From: Firmicutes bacterium UBA6418
Lineage (GTDB): Bacteria; Bacillota; Clostridia; Peptostreptococcales; Anaerovoracaceae
Assembly: GCA_002439735.1 (NCBI GenBank)
Contig: DJPG01000035.1
Coordinates: 9,102 to 22,560, forward strand
DNA length: 13,459 bases
Direction of reading: 5' to 3'
Positions 7,142 to 13,459 of the stretch are shown here, in pieces. Numbering within the stretch: position 1 is the first letter of the stretch; each line of letters opens with the position of its first letter. The translations under genes and the position numbers were made by a program. The notes under the pieces are model-generated. The model ran no database searches. It was not told the origin of the DNA and saw only the letters and a list, made by a program, of their open reading frames with translations.

Positions 7142-7146
7142 ACATT

Positions 7147-8649
7147 ATGTTAGAAGTGTTAAACAAAGTTGTCAACTTCCTGAATGGTTACATTTGGGGC
7201 GTTGGCATGCTGGTGCTGATCGTAGGAAGCGGATTGTACTTCACGATCAGACTGCATGGCTTCCAGTTCGCGCATTTCAAGGATATGTGGAGCAGAATCA
7301 TTGACAAACAGCAATCGGATTCGGGGATCTCCGCGTTCGGTTCATTCTGTACGACGATGGCGATGCGTGTCGGTACCGGTAATGTTGCCGGTGTCGCGGT
7401 CGCGATCTATGCGGGTGGTCCGGGCGCATTGTTCTGGATGATTCTTGCGGGTATGACAAACTCCGCAGTATGTTTCGCGGAATGTACACTTGGCGTTCTT
7501 TACAAAACCCGCATTGACGGCCAGTATCGCGGCGGCGGTGCTTACAGTGCGGAGAGAGGTCTCGGATGGGAAAAATACGGCGCGTTCATGGCGCTGGTGC
7601 TGATGCTCGGAACTTCGATCTTCATGCCGGCTGCAGCCACCTACACCATCTGTGACGGATTCAAAAACGCGATTGGCGTTCCGATGTGGGTAAGCGCCTT
7701 GATCATTGCGCTGATTCTTGCGGTGGTCGTACTCGGCGGCATCAAGCGTATCAGTAGTGTCGCGGAGATGCTCGTACCGTTCATGGTCGGTGTCTATCTG
7801 ATTGCAACGATCATCATTGTAGTTGTAAATATCACGGAGATTCCGGAAGTCATCAAAACCGTTGTAAGCTGCGCGTTCGCGAAAAACGCGGTATTCGGCG
7901 GAACACTCGGTGTAGCGATCCAGCAGGGTGTTAAGCGGGGTACCTTCTCCAGCGCATCCGGTATGGGCGAAGCGTCTCCGACCGCGGCGGCAGCAGAGAC
8001 CAGTCACCCGATCAAACAGGGTATGGCAAACGCGGCAGGCGTCTGGCTGGATACCGTTATCGTATGCACGGCGTCCGGTCTCATGATTCTGTTAACCGAC
8101 TGCTTCCACACAGCAACCGGATACGTCGGAACCGGCGCGCCGGATCTGGAATCCCTTGCGGCAACCGGAACAAACGGCGTTATCTTCGTACAGCTGGCAT
8201 GCAAAACCGTTATGGGCAATATCGCACCGATCTTCATCGCGATCATGCTTGCGCTGTTCTCCTTCACCTGCCTGATCAGCTACTATTACGAAGCGGAAAC
8301 CGCCGCGATGTACCTGTTCCAGGGCGAAGCAAAGCAGAGAATCCGTAAAACCGTTACCTGGATCATGCGCATCGGTATGCCGATTCTGATCTTCATCTGG
8401 GGCAACATCGATTCCGGACTCGCGTGGAACCTGTCTGACCTCGCGCTCGGAAGCTGCACCTGGGTCAATATGCTGGTCGTTCTTCTGCTGTCACCGAAGG
8501 TATTCGCCCTGTACAAGGATTACAGAGCGCAAATGGACGCAAGGATCGATCCGTACTACAATCCTGACAAGCTCTCCTGGAAGGGCGTCGATGTCGAGAT
8601 GTGGAAAGATATCAATAAAGCTCGCATTGCAGAAGAAAAAAAGAATTAA
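7147..8649 (+). CDS. Sodium/alanine-type symporter, AGCS family
   Basis: This 500-residue polytopic inner-membrane protein belongs to the alanine/glycine:cation symporter family, which imports small neutral amino acids with sodium or protons. The family hallmark RVGTGNVAGVAVAIYAGG followed by PGALFWM is at about 74-98, and FAECTLG follows near 110. Length is usual for the family (about 440-540). The start chosen is the ATG at 7147, 5 bases after AAGGAGG; upstream in-frame ATG (7132) and TTG (7126) codons precede or overlap that site. It has its own predicted sigma54 promoter and shares enhancer sites with the epimerase, so a role in the same pathway is likely. It could take up a hydroxyproline isomer, or move alanine, since D-alanine is an end product of the HplG-type route. 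Substrate is not determined. Confidence 0.95.
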   Translation: MLEVLNKVVNFLNGYIWGVGMLVLIVGSGLYFTIRLHGFQFAHFKDMWSRIIDKQQSDSGISAFGSFCTTMAMRVGTGNVAGVAVAIYAGGPGALFWMILAGMTNSAVCFAECTLGVLYKTRIDGQYRGGGAYSAERGLGWEKYGAFMALVLMLGTSIFMPAAATYTICDGFKNAIGVPMWVSALIIALILAVVVLGGIKRISSVAEMLVPFMVGVYLIATIIIVVVNITEIPEVIKTVVSCAFAKNAVFGGTLGVAIQQGVKRGTFSSASGMGEASPTAAAAETSHPIKQGMANAAGVWLDTVIVCTASGLMILLTDCFHTATGYVGTGAPDLESLAATGTNGVIFVQLACKTVMGNIAPIFIAIMLALFSFTCLISYYYEAETAAMYLFQGEAKQRIRKTVTWIMRIGMPILIFIWGNIDSGLAWNLSDLALGSCTWVNMLVVLLLSPKVFALYKDYRAQMDARIDPYYNPDKLSWKGVDVEMWKDINKARIAEEKKN

Positions 8650-8680
8650 CAAACTGACAGCTTAAAACAAAAGAAATTTT

Positions 8681-8718
8681 CACAAGCAGGCTTGCCAAAA
8701 TCGGCAAGCCTGTTTGTG
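8681..8718 (+). terminator. Hairpin terminator after the symporter
   Basis: CAGGCTTGCC pairs perfectly with GGCAAGCCTG around a 6-base loop. With outer CACAAG/TTTGTG pairs (one G-U) the stem reaches 16 bp. The T-rich part lies within the outer stem (TGTTTGTG) rather than as a clean tail, so termination efficiency is uncertain. Confidence 0.65.
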
Positions 8719-8735
8719 AGTCAACATAAAAATAT

Positions 8736-9362
8736 GTGGAAATCATAAATCTGACTGTCTCCTTTCATACCTACGGTGGTGTGGTGAAATCGGTAAGGGA
8801 TGTCAGCTTTAACGTGCGCGAGGGAGAAATCCTCGGCATTGTAGGCGAAGAGCGGATGCGGCAAGTCCACAACGGGACGCTGTCTGGCGAAGCTTTACGA
8901 GCCGGCATCCGGTACAATCGCCTACAAAGGGGAAAATATTTTCCAATATACCCGTGAAAAAGAGCAGTCATTTCGCAAGAATGTGCAGATGATCTTCCAG
9001 AACCCGCATTCTTCTCTGAATCTGCGCATGATCTAAGTGTTGTCAAATACATTTCCGACCGTGTCATCGTCATGTATCTGGGGACGATGGTGGAATTTGC
9101 CGATGCTGAGGAGCTGTACGCGCACCCGCTGCACCCATATACACAGGTATTGCTCTCCTCCATTCCGGTGGCGGATCCGAAGCTGGTACGCGAGAAGCAG
9201 CGTATCATGGTCAAGGGCGAGATTCCAAGCCCGATCAATCCGAAAGACTGCTGCCGCTTTGCAGAGCGATGTCCATATGCGACGGAGGCGTGCCGCGCAA
9301 AACTGCCGGAGCTTCGAGAGGTAACGCCGGGACATTTTGTGGCGTGTCATATCGTGAAGTAG
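8736..9362 (+). pseudogene. Decayed oligopeptide/dipeptide ABC transporter ATPase (Opp/Dpp type)
   Basis: Remains of a cytosolic ATPase subunit of an oligopeptide importer, broken in two places. The N-terminal part, starting from a GTG without a visible ribosome binding site, reads INLTVSFHTYGGVVKSV through REGEILGIVGE. One extra base near 8850 then shifts the frame; in the shifted frame an intact Walker A (GESGCGKSTT) continues to the Q-loop segment QMIFQNPHSSLN. At about 9025-9030 the sequence jumps straight to HDLSVVKYISDRV, the switch-histidine region. The segment that should lie between, with the LSGGQ signature and Walker B, is gone. The rest ends normally with the cysteine-rich oligopeptide C-terminal domain (CCRFAERCPYATEAC). 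No permease or binding-protein genes accompany it, so it is an orphan remnant. It cannot make a working ATPase. Confidence 0.92.
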
Positions 9363-9410
9363 TGCGCTTCACAGAAGCTTCGAATCTTCGCGCAGAATAT
9401 GCGTAAAATC

Positions 9411-9471
9411 AACAGGGCTGTCAACGAGCAAAAAATTATCGCTCATTGGCAACCCTGTTTGTTCTTTTTTT
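9411..9471 (+). terminator. Terminator between the ABC remnant and the RND gene
   Basis: Outer arms AACAGGG (9411-9417) and CCCTGTT (9453-9459) enclose inner pairs TGTCAA/TTGGCA and GAGC/GCTC. A T-rich run with seven consecutive T follows. On the other strand the hairpin is followed by GATTTTACG, so weak termination of the convergent RND transcript is also possible. Confidence 0.75.
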
Positions 9472-9507
9472 ACGATCCGTTATTCCGTTCTTGCTACTCG
9501 CTACCTG

Positions 9508-12500
9508 CTATTCCGTCACGATATCGCTGATATCGATATCTTCGTTCTTAACCATCTTGTAGCTCGCGCCGTTAAAGAGGTCATACAGGATCGGTACCAC
9601 CAAAAGCGTCAGCGCCGTCGCGTAAACCAGACCGCCGATGCAGACCAGCGCGATCGGCTGCATCATGTCAGTTCCGGCGGTCTTGCCGACCGCCATGACG
9701 ATCAGACCCAAAATCGTCGTCAAGCTGGTCATCAGCACCGGACGCATACGCGTGGAGCCTGCCATGATGATGGCATCACGCTTCTCCATCCCGCGCGCCC
9801 GCAGCTGGTTCGTATAGTCTACGAGTACGATGCCATTGTTGACGATGACGCCGACGAGCAGGATCAGGCCGATCATCGCGATGATCGAAAGCTCCTTGCC
9901 GAAGAGCAGCAGCGCGAGCAATCCGCCCGTAAACGCCAGCGGGATCGTAAACATGACGATGAACGGCGATTTGAGCGACTGGAACTGCGCCACCATGATC
10001 AGATAGACCAGCAGGATGCCCAGCCCCATCATCGTCAAAAGATCCTGCATCGCATCCATGATCGTCTCATTTTCGCCACTGAATTCATAGGTCACGCCTG
10101 CCGGAAGCTTGAGATCCGCAAACGCCTTTTCAGCCTCCTGCGTGACCAGCGTCACATTGTGATCCTCATCAACCGTGCCGCTGACGGAAAGATACGTCCT
10201 CTGATCCATACGCGAAACCGACGGCAGCGTCTGTGTCTTCTGCACCTTGGCGATATCCTTGAGCTTCACGGTCGTCGTCTTGCCGTCCGCGTCGGTGCCT
10301 TCCAGCTCCAGATTTTTTAGGGACTTGAGCGTCGCGCTGCTTTCGTCTCCATTGGAAACCACGATATCATATGCGTCGCCGTCAAGCGTGATCGATGACG
10401 AATTTTTTTCGTAAGTCAGTGCTTTTGACAGCTGCGCGTAGACCTGCGCGACCGTCAGTCCGTTTTTCATTGCCTGATCCTTATCGACCACAAAGTGCAG
10501 CTCCGGCTCCGCATCGACCAGACCGTTATCGACCTCCGCGATGCCCTCGACCTTCTCCAACGCCTTTCCGGCAGTCTTGGCGGCCTTTTGGAGCTGCTGC
10601 TGATCGCTACCGAAAAGCCGGATGATAACACCCGATCCGCCGAGTGCGGAGGTATAGGAGGTCATCGACGACGAGCTGAGGATCTCTACCGTGCAGGCAA
10701 GATCCTTGCAGCTTTCTTCAATCTGATCCGCGATCTCGCCGCCGGACAGATCCGCCTTCTGATCCACGATCACATACAGGCTGACCTCGGTGTCAGAGGT
10801 CTCCGAGGAAAGCATATTGCCTGTAGACAGCATGCCGCCTGCGGTTTCGACGCCCTCGGTCTTTTCGATCCTGGCGAGCACCTGATCGGCCATCTTCTTG
10901 GTCTCTTCCAGGCTGGCCTCTTCGTCATTCATTTTCATGGTGCCAGAAAGCTGCGGAGTCGCCATATCCGGAATGAAGATGAAACCTTTTTGCAGAGTAC
11001 CGTAGATGCTGTAGCCAAACAGCACGACGACCAGAATCAGCACCAGCGCCTTGTGACGCAGGTTCCACGCAAGCAGTCTGCGGTAGGCGCGCTTGAAGCC
11101 TTCAAAGCCCCTGCCCTCCGGCTTTGGCTCTTTGATGAACATCATCGATGCCATCGACGGCACCAGCGTCATGGCGATGATCAGGCTGGCAAACAGCGAA
11201 TAGGTGACCGTCAGTGCCATATCGGTAAATAGCTGTCGGGTAATGCCCTGCACGAACACGATCGGCGCGAATACGCAGACCGTCGTCAGTGTCGAGGACG
11301 TGATCGCCGCGCCGACCTCTTTGGCTCCGGCCACCGCCGCCTTCTTCGGCGGCACGCCCGCACGGCGCAAACGGAAAATATTTTCGATCACGACGATCGA
11401 GTTATCGACCAGCATGCCGACCGCGACCGCCAGTCCCGAAAGAGAGATCATATTGATCGTGATCCCCGAGAAGTACATCAGCACGATCGCGAACGTGATA
11501 CTGATTGGAATGCTCAAAAGCGTGATGAACGTCGGCTTGATATCTCTGAGGAAAAGTAGCAGGATGATCACCGCGAACAGCGCGCCATACGCCAGACTTT
11601 CGAGGATTGAGTGAATGATCAGGTAAATATATTCCCCCTGATCCATCAGCGTCGTAAAGGTCAGTCCCTCGTATTTGTCCGAAAGCTGCGTAAATTGCTC
11701 CGCGATATTGTCGGAAACCGTCGCCGTCGGATAGTTGGACTGCTTGGAGAACGTCAGCAACACCGCCGGATTACCGTCAATACTCGCATAGACCGCATCG
11801 CTGTTGTCACGCATAAACACATCCGCCACGTCGGACAGCTTGACATCACCCAGTCCATCGATATGGAACAGGTACAGATCCTTGATCTCCGCAAGATCCG
11901 TCAGTTCATCCCCGACACTGACCAGATACCGAACACCATCCTCCTGTATGTAGCCGGCCGGCATCGAGAAGTTCTGTCCCTGCAGCACGCCGGAAACCAT
12001 ATCCAGCGTGATCATCGAACCCAGACCTGCGTCCTCCAGCGATTGATTCCCGGCGGAATTCAGCTGTGCCATCGCGGAATTCAGCTGTGCTTTTTGCGAT
12101 TTGAGCTGTGACTGCGCGGTATCCAGCTTCGCATAGGCGTCATCCAGACTCTCCTGCGCGGTATAGGTGCCGCGCTCCGCCTGCTGATAGGCGCTCTGCA
12201 GCTGTTCGACCTGCGCGGTTGCCTGCGTGCTGTCCATCTGCAGCATCGCCAGCTGACTTTCGACGTCCTTGAGCTGCTCCTGCAACTCCGGAAGCGTAAT
12301 TCCTGCCTGCGATCCATAGATTTCCTGGGAAATCTGCGCGGTAATGGCAGCCTTGCGCCCTTCTAATGTCTTGATCTGCGTTTCCAGCGCACTGGCTCTT
12401 GCCACCGCGACATCCAGCTGCGCGCTGGTCTGTGCCAATTTATCATAGGTATCATCTTTGGTCTGATCCAGTGTTTTGCGGCTTTCGGCAAGCTTGGCCT

Positions 12501-13170
12501 CCGCCTTCTTGATCTGGGAAAGACCGCTATGCAATTTGCCTTTGGCTTCTGCCAGTGACGGACTCGCCTTGTCGAGCAGCTTTTTGTTCAGTTTTTCGAT
12601 CTTGTCCTCGTTGATGCTGACATTGACCTTGGATTCGATCAGGCCGCCGGTGCTGATGCTGGCCACGCCGGTGATACCCTCGAGTTGACTCATCAGTTCA
12701 TCCTCGACAAAGGTTGAAACCTCCTCCGTCGTCGCCTCCTTTTTATCCACCGCCGCGATCACGATCGGCATCATATTCGGATTGATCTTCATAATGTATG
12801 GTGAGCCGATCTCTTCCTCCCATGAGCCCTCGACCAAATCCACGCCCTGCATCGTATTGACGATGGCTGTATTCATATCCGCGTCGTTCTCGAACTCCAG
12901 CACCACCATCGAATAATTGGAATTGGAAACCGACTGTATGGATTTCAGATTCTCAACCGTAGCCAGGTTCTGTTCCAGCGGTTTGCTCACCGTCTGCTCT
13001 ACCTCCTCCGGCGTTGCGCCCGGATAAGTCGTCATCACGACCACATATGGCAGATCCATGCTCGGCAAAAGATCCGGCGTCATTTTGACCAGCGACACAA
13101 TGCCGAGCGCGATGATGATGATCACCACGACAAAGACCGTCATAGGTTTTTTTACACTGAATTTTGACAT
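9508..13170 (-). CDS. RND-family efflux permease with a large coiled-coil insertion
   Basis: This 1220-residue membrane transporter is of the AcrB/SwrC type (proton-driven efflux, 12 membrane helices in two repeats). The N-terminal helix follows KFSVKKPMTV, and the typical TYPGATPEEVEQTVSKPLE segment begins the first porter region. The second block of helices begins near residue 515. The TM4 segment VGMLVDNSIVVIEN keeps one proton-relay aspartate (about 589) with Asn instead of the second. In TM10 (VGVIVNNGIVLVDY) Asn replaces the usual Lys. The protein is about 170-200 residues longer than AcrB (1049) or SwrC (about 1065). The excess is an Ala/Gln/Lys/Leu-rich coiled coil at about 193-377, inserted in the first porter domain. 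The start chosen is the ATG 7 bases after AGGGG; the open frame extends 23 codons upstream without a site. No membrane-fusion protein or TolC gene is visible nearby. Substrate unknown. Confidence 0.93.
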   Translation of the reverse strand: MSKFSVKKPMTVFVVVIIIIALGIVSLVKMTPDLLPSMDLPYVVVMTTYPGATPEEVEQTVSKPLEQNLATVENLKSIQSVSNSNYSMVVLEFENDADMNTAIVNTMQGVDLVEGSWEEEIGSPYIMKINPNMMPIVIAAVDKKEATTEEVSTFVEDELMSQLEGITGVASISTGGLIESKVNVSINEDKIEKLNKKLLDKASPSLAEAKGKLHSGLSQIKKAEAKLAESRKTLDQTKDDTYDKLAQTSAQLDVAVARASALETQIKTLEGRKAAITAQISQEIYGSQAGITLPELQEQLKDVESQLAMLQMDSTQATAQVEQLQSAYQQAERGTYTAQESLDDAYAKLDTAQSQLKSQKAQLNSAMAQLNSAGNQSLEDAGLGSMITLDMVSGVLQGQNFSMPAGYIQEDGVRYLVSVGDELTDLAEIKDLYLFHIDGLGDVKLSDVADVFMRDNSDAVYASIDGNPAVLLTFSKQSNYPTATVSDNIAEQFTQLSDKYEGLTFTTLMDQGEYIYLIIHSILESLAYGALFAVIILLLFLRDIKPTFITLLSIPISITFAIVLMYFSGITINMISLSGLAVAVGMLVDNSIVVIENIFRLRRAGVPPKKAAVAGAKEVGAAITSSTLTTVCVFAPIVFVQGITRQLFTDMALTVTYSLFASLIIAMTLVPSMASMMFIKEPKPEGRGFEGFKRAYRRLLAWNLRHKALVLILVVVLFGYSIYGTLQKGFIFIPDMATPQLSGTMKMNDEEASLEETKKMADQVLARIEKTEGVETAGGMLSTGNMLSSETSDTEVSLYVIVDQKADLSGGEIADQIEESCKDLACTVEILSSSSMTSYTSALGGSGVIIRLFGSDQQQLQKAAKTAGKALEKVEGIAEVDNGLVDAEPELHFVVDKDQAMKNGLTVAQVYAQLSKALTYEKNSSSITLDGDAYDIVVSNGDESSATLKSLKNLELEGTDADGKTTTVKLKDIAKVQKTQTLPSVSRMDQRTYLSVSGTVDEDHNVTLVTQEAEKAFADLKLPAGVTYEFSGENETIMDAMQDLLTMMGLGILLVYLIMVAQFQSLKSPFIVMFTIPLAFTGGLLALLLFGKELSIIAMIGLILLVGVIVNNGIVLVDYTNQLRARGMEKRDAIIMAGSTRMRPVLMTSLTTILGLIVMAVGKTAGTDMMQPIALVCIGGLVYATALTLLVVPILYDLFNGASYKMVKNEDIDISDIVTE
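12053..12090 (-). repeat. Two 17-bp direct repeats with a 21-bp period inside the RND coiled coil
   Basis: GCGGAATTCAGCTGTGC occurs at 12053-12069 and again at 12074-12090. The period equals one heptad (seven codons) and yields the duplicated peptide QLNSAMAQLNSA. The near-identity at DNA level suggests a recent heptad duplication in the coiled coil. Confidence 0.85.
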
Positions 13171-13177
13171 CATTTTA

Positions 13178-13182
13178 CCCCT
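13178..13182 (-). promoter_or_regulatory. Ribosome binding site that decides the RND start
   Basis: AGGGG on the minus strand lies 7 bases before the ATG at 13170 and 4 bases before the ATG at 13173. The 7-base spacing favours the second ATG, though the two starts differ by one residue. Confidence 0.5.
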
Positions 13183-13239
13183 GAATTTTATTGGCAGCCG
13201 TCCATCGCTTAACTGCGATCCTGCCGTCTGTAGTATCAT

Positions 13240-13268
13240 ATTTTATCATTTTTGACAGCCTTCCACAA
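13240..13268 (-). promoter_or_regulatory. Possible sigmaA-type promoter of the RND gene
   Basis: On the minus strand TTGTGG and TAAAAT are 17 bases apart, followed by about 70 bases to the RND start. The -10 match is 5 of 6 but the -35 match only 3 of 6. The gene could instead be read through from the upstream Crp/Fnr-type regulator. Confidence 0.35.
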
Positions 13269-13306
13269 GCCACGTGCCCTTAGAAAATCCGATCTTCACA
13301 AAGTTT

Positions 13307-13459
13307 TCACATTTGCGGCAGCTTCAGGAGAAAGTGGTTTTTACGGTATTCCAGCACTCCCTCCCGGCGCAGCTTGGACAACTCCGCCGACATCGCGCTG
13401 CGATCCACCGCCAAAAAGTCCGCCAGCTCCTGACGGTCAAACGGAATATCAAAAGCCGC
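13307..13459 (-). CDS. Crp/Fnr-family transcriptional regulator, C-terminal part (cut by window edge)
   Basis: The last 50 codons of a gene that begins outside the window are visible. The translation includes FDRQELADFLAVDRSAMSAE and continues to a stop at 13307-13309. The pattern, R-QELADFLAV-RS-MS-EL-KL--EG, is the winged helix-turn-helix of the Crp/Fnr family, in the form common in clostridial members. The cyclic-nucleotide-like sensor domain would lie upstream, outside the window. The gene is on the same strand as the RND gene and ends 136 bases before it, so it may regulate the pump or be cotranscribed with it. Family assignment rests on the HTH alone. Confidence 0.8.
   Translation of the reverse strand, partial: AAFDIPFDRQELADFLAVDRSAMSAELSKLRREGVLEYRKNHFLLKLPQM

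Larger units (their letters stand above)
6604..7146. other. 543-base divergent regulatory region between epimerase and symporter
   Basis: No convincing gene lies here. The region holds two divergent predicted sigma54 promoters, three predicted enhancer sites and the two leaders. It also holds two small palindromes I cannot assign: AACGA-AA-TCGTT at 6880-6891 and TTCCGC-AA-GCGGAA at 6928-6941. These could be sites for another regulator or chance. A 10-bp dyad TGCGC/GCGCA at 7049-7064 overlaps the predicted symporter transcription start. Confidence 0.7.

Noticed and set aside
10495..11232. 245-codon open frame on the plus strand inside the RND gene, and similar frames nearby
   Set aside because: Antisense to a clearly real gene, rich in His/Arg/Gln, with no domain signature.
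1..13459. CRISPR arrays, tRNA or rRNA genes, insertion sequences, prophage or defence genes
   Set aside because: I looked for repeat-spacer patterns, tRNA-like clover leaves, transposase frames and terminal repeats and saw none.

Overview
The window reads as part of the chromosome of an anaerobic, amino-acid-fermenting bacterium, most likely a Clostridia-type Firmicute. The evidence is an oxygen-sensitive glycyl radical enzyme with its radical-SAM activase, strong AAGGAGG-type ribosome binding sites, a proline-racemase-family enzyme, a sodium/alanine-type symporter and an RND pump of Gram-positive type. The taxon is inferred; no rRNA or other marker is present.

Layout. On the minus strand, 4-3287 is a translationally coupled pair, activase then glycyl radical enzyme. 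On the plus strand, 3563-5455 is a sigma54-dependent activator (PAS, AAA+, Fis-type HTH). On the minus strand, 5593-6603 is a two-cysteine proline racemase / 4-hydroxyproline epimerase family enzyme, separated from the convergent activator by a bidirectional terminator. A 543-base regulatory region (6604-7146) follows, then an AGCS-family symporter on the plus strand (7147-8649). Next come a decayed oligopeptide ABC ATPase (8736-9362, plus), a large RND permease with a coiled-coil insertion (9508-13170, minus) and the C-terminal end of a Crp/Fnr-type regulator (13307-13459, minus, cut by the window edge).

The main result is a compact sigma54 regulon. I find three promoter matches of the -24/-12 class with exact GG-N10-GC spacing, one in front of each metabolic unit: activase/glycyl radical enzyme, epimerase and symporter. 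Both intergenic regions also hold copies of a 19-bp imperfect palindrome with core TGTATCAAAATGATACA. In each region two copies lie exactly 33 bp apart, about three helical turns. The activator encoded between the units is the obvious candidate to bind them.

Taken together, the locus looks like an inducible catabolic module for a hydroxyproline isomer: uptake by the symporter, inversion at C2 by the epimerase, and radical cleavage by the glycyl radical enzyme. Two known chemistries fit. One is HplG-type C-N cleavage of trans-4-hydroxy-D-proline to 2-amino-4-ketopentanoate; the other is HypD-type dehydration of trans-4-hydroxy-L-proline. The epimerase, and the absence of a pyrroline-5-carboxylate reductase gene in the window, lean to the first. 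The substrate cannot be settled from the sequence alone. The right third (8700-13459) appears to be unrelated: pseudogene, efflux pump and regulator.
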